Part shown: piece by piece, positions 57,249 through 64,000 of the stretch
How positions within the stretch are numbered: the stretch's first letter is position 1
Layout of the letters: the number at the start of each line of letters is the position of its first letter
Origin: Vandiemenella viatica
Taxonomy: Eukaryota; Arthropoda; Insecta; Orthoptera; Morabidae
Assembly (NCBI GenBank): GCA_031002005.1
Contig: CM061921.1
Span: forward strand, 128,572,036 to 128,636,035
DNA: 64,000 nucleotides
Direction of reading: 5' to 3'
Translations under genes and position numbers: made by a program
Notes under the pieces: model-generated
What the model saw: only the letters and a program-made list of their open reading frames with translations
Told to the model about the DNA's origin: nothing
Databases searched by the model: none

Positions 57249-57549
57249 TAGGACTGTTGATAATATATTGATATATCGAAATATCGATATTATTTTTTGA
57301 AAATATCGATATTTATGAGTGATGTTTTTTTGGAAGATATATCGATATTTCGATACTGAAATCTGAATATCGGCTTCGATATTTTTAAAAATAAGTTATC
57401 ATTTTCCGTTTTGCTCTGAATGACATTATATCCCTTCAATTTCTGTTACGCATAGAGATCAGCAAGCTTAAATAAATCTTACTACGTTTCTATAATTAAA
57501 ATATCGATATATCGAAAATCCGATATTTTTTAAAATATCAACAGCCCTA
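57249..57549. mobile_element. hAT-type MITE rich in ATCGATAT, exact duplication
   Basis: The ends TAGGACTGTTGATA and (reverse complement) TAGGGCTGTTGATA are flanked by identical ATGTGAAC at 57241-57248 and 57550-57557. Both subterminal regions are dense in TATCGATA/ATATCGAT, probably transposase-binding motifs. The element is 301 bp with no ORF. It is nested in the larger hAT at 55277-58170. Confidence 0.9.
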
Positions 57550-57715
57550 ATGTGAACATGCATGGACTTTATCTACATTTTACAAACATCTGATGAACCT
57601 AAAGTAAGGCTGAAAAAATGGACGCTTTTCTAAAGCAATCAGTAACGCTAAAACAACATTTAGTCGTAAAGGACCAGAAATTTCTGAACTCTTTGTATAC
57701 GATTCTCCATATCGA

Positions 57716-57895
57716 CCAGCCCGACACCGATCCGCACCGTCAAAAATTAGATCCAACTAATGACTGCCGACACACGGTGCGGTGTCGTTTGAACTCACTT
57801 CAATCGAGTGTGTGACAACAATAAAAAAAAGTCTTGGTCGGTGACAGTGCGGATTCGGTGCTGTCTATTGTAGCCCGACCTGTACTTTACTTGCA
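57716..57895. repeat. Imperfect inverted repeat, possible small MITE
   Basis: GACACCGATCCGCACCGTC near 57721 is mirrored by GGTGACAGTGCGGATTCGGTG near 57840-57862 in reverse complement. AGCCCGAC- and GTAGCCCGACC-like borders lie outside. No clear target duplication was found. Confidence 0.4.
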
Positions 57896-58178
57896 AGTTT
57901 AAACTAGTAAATTCGTGGCTTAGTTAATAACACCGTTTAGTTCATTGTTACTTTTATTGCAAGATCGTCAGAAAACAATCACTTTTTTGTTAGCTAAGCT
58001 ACGATGAGCAGAATCTGGAATAAAGAGAAAAGAATAATATATATTGCAATGTAAACAAAACATCCGCAATACATCCGCATTAAAAAATTGCGGATGCGGA
58101 TGCGAAAGCGGGTGTAGGAATTCATGCGAAAGTTTCGCACTTGCGGATGCGGATATCCGTTACATCCCTAATTTCAAC

Positions 58179-58467
58179 ACCACATCTTCGGTCGTTAATA
58201 GGAACAACTAGTCGGCAAGATATATTTGAAATAGCCCACACAGTCTTCAAGACATTTCGGCTTAAATTGCATATGTACTAATGGTGCCCCTGCAATAGTT
58301 GGTGTATGGAACAAATTTACTGAAAACTTCGGGAAAGAGCAATAGAACTACAGATACATCCGGAAAATACAACTAATTTTCAAAAAATAATCCGATAACA
58401 AAACCTGTGTGCAAAATTAATCGAATTCACAAATCTAATGAAAATTTTAGTAAACATTATTAACTTG
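58179..58467. other. Non-genic stretch
   Basis: No recognisable feature lies between the hAT element and the next SINE. Confidence 0.45.
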
Positions 58468-58640
58468 CATCCAGATTTGGGTTTCCCATGGTTTCCCCAA
58501 ATCACCGTAGGCTATTGCCGGGATGCTTCCTGCAAAAGGTCATGGCCGAATTCCTTACCGTTCCTTGTCCCCTGTCCCATCCCGACTCTAATGACCTTAA
58601 CGTCGACGAGCCGTAAAGCCATAAGAATAATAATAATAAT
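58468..58640 (+). mobile_element. SINE family 2 body, plus orientation, headless
   Basis: It begins CATCCAGATTTGGGTTTCCC and ends ATGACCTTAACGTCGACGAG, then an (AAT)n-type tail near 58625-58640. The tRNA head is absent (5' truncation). It matches the 24066 and 55685 copies. Confidence 0.8.
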
Positions 58641-59480
58641 TTTAAATTAACTGCAAGAGGCCTTGAAAATTTAATGATAATAAAATGAACTAATTCAAAT
58701 TTCATTTACAAATTTAATTTAATTTAATACTCTGTAATTTACTTGGGACAGGTATAAAAGTTTCCATTCTCCACAAAATACACGTAAGTCATCGCATAAT
58801 TAGTATTTAATGATCTTATATGTTCTTTAATACAAATAACAAGAAACTAGTGAACAACAGAGTCCTCAGGAAACGACGCAATTATAATGAGAACAGATGG
58901 GCACCACCGAATAAGGGTTCAGAACCTCTAGCACATTTAAGTGACGTCTCAGCTCAGAGTCAATTCATCCAAAAGTTTGAAACTATATTTACCAGTTCAG
59001 CTGATGCAACGTTCTTGACCATTGATCCTAAAGCACCACCTAATGCACTGGCGGATCCAGGATTTTGGTTTGGGGGGGGGCTAGGATTTGGTTTGGGGGG
59101 GGGCCTTGACTCGGGAAATGAGGGGGTGCCGACAAAAATCTCAAAAAAAAGGTCTCCAAAATCCATGTCGTCAGGGTTGATCTTGGTGCTTTGGGGGGGG
59201 GGGCTTCAGCTCCCTAGCCCCAGAAAATAACCGGAATAGCATTCCGTGGGTGGAGCTTGTGTAATAGGTGTTTTGCCGCTAGTCGTTTATAGCGCTACTC
59301 ATTGCCAATCAGTGCCGCCTGTGTTATCGACCTGGCTTGTTCTGTTAATTTGCAGTGACTGTTTTTTAAAGACCTGTTTTGTTATTGTTTCGTTTTTGAC
59401 GATGGAAAGTTTAAGTGAACAACGTGCAGCTGTGAAATATTGTTTTATACTCAGTAAAAATGCTTCCGTTTTCTTTTCTT
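58641..59480. other. Mixed stretch with a G-rich repeat
   Basis: The block at 59047-59230 starts CTGGCGGATCCAGGATTTTGG and has several runs of 8-11 G. The GGCGGATCCAGG motif is typical of hAT-type ends, but no matching right end or duplication was found. The ORF at 58820-59230 spans it and has no recognised domain. Confidence 0.4.
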
Positions 59481-59484
59481 TTTT

Positions 59485-60020
59485 GGGTACCCTCTCGTAT
59501 ATCCTCTGAAATCCACAAAATTGTGGTTAGCAGAGGGTGCTTTGCACCGAAACTTATCTCTACACTGTGCATTCCAATTTCGAATACTACGAGGGAAGAA
59601 AGAATTCATACAAGCATCAGTGCCGCTTCGTATTTCTCTAGTCTTAATTCCCATGTCACTGTGACACCAGTAGGTTGTTGAAAGAAGTATTTCATCGAAC
59701 TCGTAAATTAATGTGGGTGTACTCATGTTTGCCAACAAGTTCAAAAGAAACTTAGGAAGCATCCCGGCATTCGCCTGGAGTGATTTGGGAAATCCATGGA
59801 AAACCCAAATCTGGATGCCCGGACGGGGATCGGAACACTCGTCCTCCCGGATGCGAGGCCAGAACGTTAACCGTTCACCCACCACGTTCGGTCCAAAAGA
59901 AACCTACGTCGTCTGTCTATCAAAAGAATACCAGACCAATCTACGAATCAATTCTGTAATGATTTCGTAAGAGCTGGGGCAAACAGCCACGAATCGAGCG
60001 GCTCTTCTCTGTATTTTTAA
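59485..60020 (-). mobile_element. LINE A 3' fragment, split by a SINE
   Basis: On the minus strand, 60015-59904 encodes a degraded RRAARF-type thumb segment, and 59751-59485 encodes LLANMSTPTLIYEFDEILL and FFPRSIRNWNAQCRDKF, matching 31361-31645 of the other LINE A copy. The frame is broken at the SINE. Only the last about 400 bp of the LINE are present. Confidence 0.82.
59752..59893 (-). mobile_element. SINE family 2 with exact 10-bp duplication
   Basis: Flanks CAAAAGAAAC at 59742-59751 and 59894-59903 are identical. On the minus strand the head reads GTGGGTGAACGGTTAACG (A box) and GTTCCGATCCCCGTCC (B box), then the shared CATCCAGATTTGGG body. The 3' end stops at AATGCCGGGATGCTTCC, so the copy lacks the distal body and A-tail. 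It is inserted in a LINE A fragment. Confidence 0.87.
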
Positions 60021-61290
60021 TCTCTGGAATACCGTGGAAGCAAGTACCGCTAAAAACTTCTGCTCTTAAATTATAAATAAATAGTTAATAGTTAGTTTTT
60101 ACTGTAATTTTAATTTAAAACTTTATTTTTAAACATTGATGTTAATACTGTTAGTGCTGTTATTCGTGCTAAAATGTATTAATTGTGATATAGTGCTGTG
60201 GACTACGCCATGCATACATTCTCACAATTATTTGAAAGCTAGGTATAATCTCAGATTTTTGTTACCGAGCGTAAATAGCGTTTAAATTTGATTTAGTTCT
60301 CGTTATTCATATTATTACTGACCTTCTCAGTTGGTGGTGTTAAGTGTATTTAGGTATTGATTTGTTTTCTTTAGCTAGTCTTACCTGTCTTGTGAGTTAA
60401 TGAGGTTTCTTCTTGTATGGTTAAGTCGAAAAAAAAATTCTATCGCGTTATATACTTGGTTTTGTTAACTATTGATGGTAATTGCTTGTAATCACCAGTG
60501 AAAAATGAGGTAATAGCGGTAGATTAGTGATGGTGGAAATTTTTGGTGAAGTGTGTGAGAAATGGTTTAACTGGGGAAGTTTTAGTGGCGGCAAAAAAGA
60601 TCAATTGACTAGGCTCTCCCATGGTTGTGATTGTTTTAAAAATAGGAGGATAATAGAATAGCAGGATAGGATTAGTGTCCCTGAGGCAGAACTGGTAGAT
60701 GCTGGGATGGAAGTGGATAGGCTGCGTGTAGCGACCCGAGCTGTAAGCCGCCACAATACCTAGCGTTCGCTTCGTTTAATCTTTACCAGATTTGTTTTAC
60801 CTGAAATATGTGATCATATGATCGAAGATAGTACACTACTATTTTTACTTATACCTAGTAAGTGAAAAGGAATTCAGTGTTAGCAATTGAAATAGCAGGG
60901 AAAAGATTATGCAACTTTAGTAAATTCACTGATATGGGGTACATAGACAAATACATGGAAATCATGAAAATACTGCATGGAAATAGGTCTGATTGAATTC
61001 AGTAGGGTTACTAATGAAATTCTAGTCACTTGAAGTATCTTTCCCAAGTCCGTCCCCCAGGGGACTGGTACGCAAGTGCCAGGTACGGGTTTGGCGAACC
61101 CAAGGTGCCCGAGCTGGAAACTTGTGAGCGCCACAAATTTCCCAAACCGTAAACTCCAATCATGTTTCAACGACCACCATAAGGCGTGACGGTGGAACGT
61201 TGTGTGCCTAGGAGAACGGGGATCTTGTTGGCTTCATCGCCCGGATCGCCCGGATCGCGAGGACGGAACAAACCTCTATAAAAAAAAACT
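60021..61290. other. Unassigned stretch
   Basis: No supported gene is present. Plus-strand 60690-60750 gives a short VPEAELVDAGMEVDRLRVATRA reading that could be LINE ORF1 coiled-coil debris, but support is thin. Confidence 0.4.
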
Positions 61291-62947
61291 CAACGTCAAG
61301 GTCAGACACGTGCCGAGGAGGTGAATGGGTGATGAGGGAGATCATTCGCTAGCGTGCAACCTCAGGGGCACCTGCGCACCCCTGTTATATTAGCCTGGGG
61401 GATATGCTATGGAGGTATGCCCCCCCGGACCCTTCTTCCCTTACTCGTGGGATGAAAAATCAAGTCTTAAAATCAAACAAACCAAAAAAGAAAACTCAAT
61501 TTCAACAATGGTAATCATGCGGTGTTGATGTGCCGCAGGTTAATCTAAACACACACAATACAAAGAAGAGGGTGAGGGTTGACAGCCCCCCGGATATGAG
61601 GCTGAAAGTAACAGAAAAGTATGTTCATTAGCGAACACTTTGTCTTAATGGAACGGATAGAAGGAACATTCAAAAAGGTGTCACCCTTCTATATTTCAAA
61701 GGGTCTAGAGGGTTTTGTCGGCACCCTAAATTCTGTCAAAAAACTGAGGAACGGGACGCTGCTGCCGAAAACATCTACCAGTAAGCAAGCAACCAAACTG
61801 CTTAATTGTGAGAAGCTCGGGGAGTTCGCCTTAAAATGTGAACTCCATAAGTCCCTAAATAGTAGCAAATGCGTTATCACCTGCCAGAATATCATGGACC
61901 TAGGGACAGACGAACTTCTAAACGAATGAAAATCTTAGATAGTGATCGAGGTACGTCAGATCATATGAAGGGTGTATGGCAATCTTGAAAACCTTCGTCC
62001 TGACGTTTAACACTCCAGTATTTCCTAAGAATATCAAAGCCGGATACCTAAACCTGAACGTCCGTCCGTCTGTCCCGGACCCAATGCGGTGCTTCTAGTG
62101 CCAGAGATTCGGGCATACGACGGTGTCATGTAAGGGCAACCCCACTTGTGGTAAGTGCGGCAAGGGTGCACATTAACCAGGTGTTAGTTGCATGCTACCA
62201 CCGACGTGCGTCAACTGCTCCGGGTTGCACCCTTCATAAACTACTGAGTGCCAAGTGTATTTTGAAAAGCGCAAGATACAGGAGCTGAAGACCAAAGAGC
62301 GGCTTCCTTACGGGGAATCAAAGAAGAAGGCCAAGTTGTTAGCCGCTCCCGTCTTCACAACTAGCTTTGCTAAGATGGCTTCAGCTCCTTTCAGGAAAGA
62401 AAGTGTTGCTACGCAGACGTCCGTTGCAGACATGAGCACAAGTACAACGTGCTCATGTCAGTGCAAATGCGGCGCAAAAGCCGACAAAGTCATAACATCC
62501 AAGACCGCGGACGTAGGTAGCAACACATCTGTGACCTCGATCACTCCAGCAGCAGTCACAAAGGCGCCACCAGCAGTAACAGTCAAGGTAACCGCCCCTC
62601 CTATTCCACCACGTACAGTGACCCCAGTAGCAATACCATCAACTACCGGTGGAAAAGGTGACCAGGGGCTCCGTCGTCCAAAATTTAAATATACAGACCT
62701 GACTCAGTTTGTACAAATTCTCTCTTCGTCTCCCCCCAGACTATCTACCAATAGGGAGAAGAAGGGGAAGAGGCAGCGAAAGAAAAAGAGTAGTAAAGTT
62801 TTGGAGGAAAACACTGAGTCAGAGATGTCAGTCTCGTCTGCGGAGCCAGAGGAGACTGAAATGCCGGTGGACGAATCTGGTCCCGTTCCTCAGCAAGAAG
62901 TGCACCAGGACCCACCCGATCCCGGGCGGGTGAAATTAAATCGGTAG
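61290..62947 (+). mobile_element. LINE E (I clade) 5' region and ORF1
   Basis: The 5' region is followed by an ORF1 reading from 61621 (MFISEHFVLMERIEG...). It includes LNVRPSVPDPMRC near 62060 and CQRFGHTTVSCKGNPTCGKC near 62100-62150. MLPPTCVNCSGLHPS at about 62190-62240 completes three CCHC-type zinc knuckles, the nucleic-acid-binding part of the gag-like protein. An open frame to 62947 gives IQELKTKERLPYGESKKKAK and a Ser/Thr/Pro-rich then Glu-rich tail. Only a few stops or frameshifts (around 61929, 62096, 62175, 62238) interrupt it, so it is younger than most elements here. ORF1 ends just before the ORF2 ATG. Confidence 0.85.
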
Positions 62948-62948
62948 G

Positions 62949-64000
62949 ATGGCTCCGATACTTCAATGGAACATGAACGGTTTTACGGCTCACAAAGAGG
63001 AGTTACAACTCTTGGCACGGTCTAATCTATTGTGTCTCTGTCACCAAGAGAAACATTTTAGACCAACACATTAACCTGTGCTAAGAGATTATAACGTATA
63101 CCGGAAGGACGATACCGAGGGTGATCGAGCAAAGGGGGGAGTGGCTGTGTTTGTACGGAAGACTGCTCACTCCGAACCTGTTGCTCTCACCTCTAACCTA
63201 CAGGCAGTAGCTGCCAGAATTCATGGACCGGTACAATTACGGTATGCTCCTGATATCTACCGCCGGAGTCACCAGTTGATTTCGTTCAACTGGCTGATTT
63301 ACTGTGGCAAATTTTTTGGCCTTTTCTCCTGCTAGTAGACTTTAACGCGCACTGTGCGATGTGGGGGTAGACCACCGATTGCCCCAGAGGTCGGGAAATT
63401 TGTAGATTACTGGAGCGAGAGGATGTATGCGTCCTTAATACCGGTCAAATGACGCACTTCACTACGGCTACCATTACGTCCTCTGCCATTGATCTTTCTC
63501 TTTGCTCTCCTTCACTTGAGGACTCCGTGCGCTGGGAGGTGGATCGTGACCTTCATGGAAGCAACCAATTCCCAATATGGCTGCACATGGAACTTGAAAG
63601 TTGAAGAAGAACAATCGATGACAAATAGAATATCAGAAGAGCTGATTGGCAGCTCTATCGCCGTTAAGTCACACTCCAACAGTGTGAGAATATTTATGAG
63701 AAGGTGAAACACTTCACCGAAGTCATCCACCGGACGGCTGATATATCCATGCCTAGCAAATCAGGAGCGCTGCGTAGAACACCCGTCCATTGGTGGAACA
63801 ATGAATGTCGTTCTGCCATCCAGGTTCGGAGACGGGCCCTGAGCCGTTTCAGGTTGCACCCAACATCTGACAACCTCGCGGCGTTCAGAGTTGCTGGAGA
63901 TAAGGAGCGTCGAGTGATTAAGGAGAGCAAGAGAAGGTAATGACAGAACTTTGTGAGCACCATTAACCGTTCCACATCATCGGCAAAAGTATGGGAGTCA
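62949..64000 (+). mobile_element. LINE E (I clade) ORF2, endonuclease and start of RT region
   Basis: ORF2 opens MAPILQWNMNGFTAHKEELQ right after the ORF1 stop. The APE endonuclease continues through LCLCHQEKHF, KGGVAVFVRKTA, DFNAHCAMWG (about 63340), LNTGQMTH, SAIDLSLCSP and a degraded DLHGSNQFPIW (about 63550). Next comes VHWWNNECRSAIQVRRRALSRF (63785-63850), the junction segment typical of I-clade elements. Several frameshifts are present and the element runs off the window edge before the RT motifs. RNase H would be expected further on, as seen in the fragment at 47085-48905. Confidence 0.87.

Larger units (their letters stand above)
55277..58170. mobile_element. hAT-type element with GCGGATG subterminal arrays, invaded
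   Basis: The ends are TAGGGTTGTTGCGGATG and the reverse complement of TAGGGATGTAACGGATA. The flanks ATTTCAAC (55269-55276) and ATTTCAAC (58171-58178) are identical 8-mers. Many GCGGATG/CATCCGC units crowd the first 100 bp and last 120 bp, as expected of transposase-binding subterminal repeats. No transposase domain is legible in the 2.9-kb interior, which contains a SINE remnant, an unclassified repeat, a second hAT MITE with its own duplication, and a tRNA-like piece. It is therefore non-autonomous or gutted. Confidence 0.88.

Noticed and set aside
1..64000. CRISPR array, operon, phage or bacterial defence system
   Set aside because: No regularly spaced repeats, no dense co-directional intact ORFs and no bacterial signals are present. 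The sequence is plainly animal nuclear DNA.

Overview
The window looks like nuclear DNA of an insect. It is AT-rich, crowded with decayed non-LTR retrotransposons and DNA transposons, and carries tRNA-derived SINEs. The only host gene I can support is an insect cuticle-type chitin-binding gene split by a very large intron. The intron size, the LINE load and the look of the SINEs suggest a large-genome polyneopteran such as an orthopteran or stick insect; that is inference from memory of such genomes, not proof. No operon, rRNA gene, intact tRNA gene or CRISPR array is visible.

Host gene: an obstructor-E (obst-E) orthologue lies on the minus strand. Exon 1 (signal peptide, 51686-51734), exon 2 (two chitin-binding type-2 domains, 21775-22188) and exon 3 (most of a third domain, 20448-20652) join in compatible phase at consensus splice sites. 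Intron 1 is about 29.5 kb. The last exon, which should supply the sixth cysteine of domain 3, was not found. Nearly everything from 22.2 to 51.7 kb is therefore intron packed with mobile elements.

Layout: 0-4 kb holds two mariner relics, the second carrying two small hAT-type MITEs, plus a MITE with TTA duplications. 5.4-13.2 kb is a LINE nest, with LINE B inserted into LINE A on the minus strand and LINE D fragments on the plus strand. 15.5-17.8 kb is another LINE D copy split by a GC-rich hAT MITE. 20.4-22.2 kb holds obst-E exons 2 and 3. 25.4-28.0 kb is a PIF/Harbinger element (TAA duplication) with a transposase relic, an opposite-strand MADF ORF, a SINE and a Penelope-like GIY-YIG relic. 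29.0-33.9 kb is a three-level nest of LINE C, a hAT element and a LINE A fragment. 36.2-46.1 kb holds two parallel copies of LINE F flanking a Tc1-like relic. 46.2-48.95 kb holds mariner and I-clade RNase H relics with a SINE. 50.4 kb has a foldback repeat. 51.7-53.2 kb has obst-E exon 1 abutted by a SINE, a long-TIR MITE and a LINE D end. 55.28-58.17 kb is a hAT element bearing nested repeats. 58-60 kb holds SINE and LINE A pieces. From about 61.3 kb to the end is the 5' half of a fairly well preserved I-clade LINE.

No coordinated multi-gene system is evident. The most informative content is the obst-E gene model and the nested insertions, many of which have exact target-site duplications that order the events in time. 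All calls were made by eye from sequence and translations; family names rest on recalled domain signatures, and no database search was run. LINE A to F are local labels used only here.
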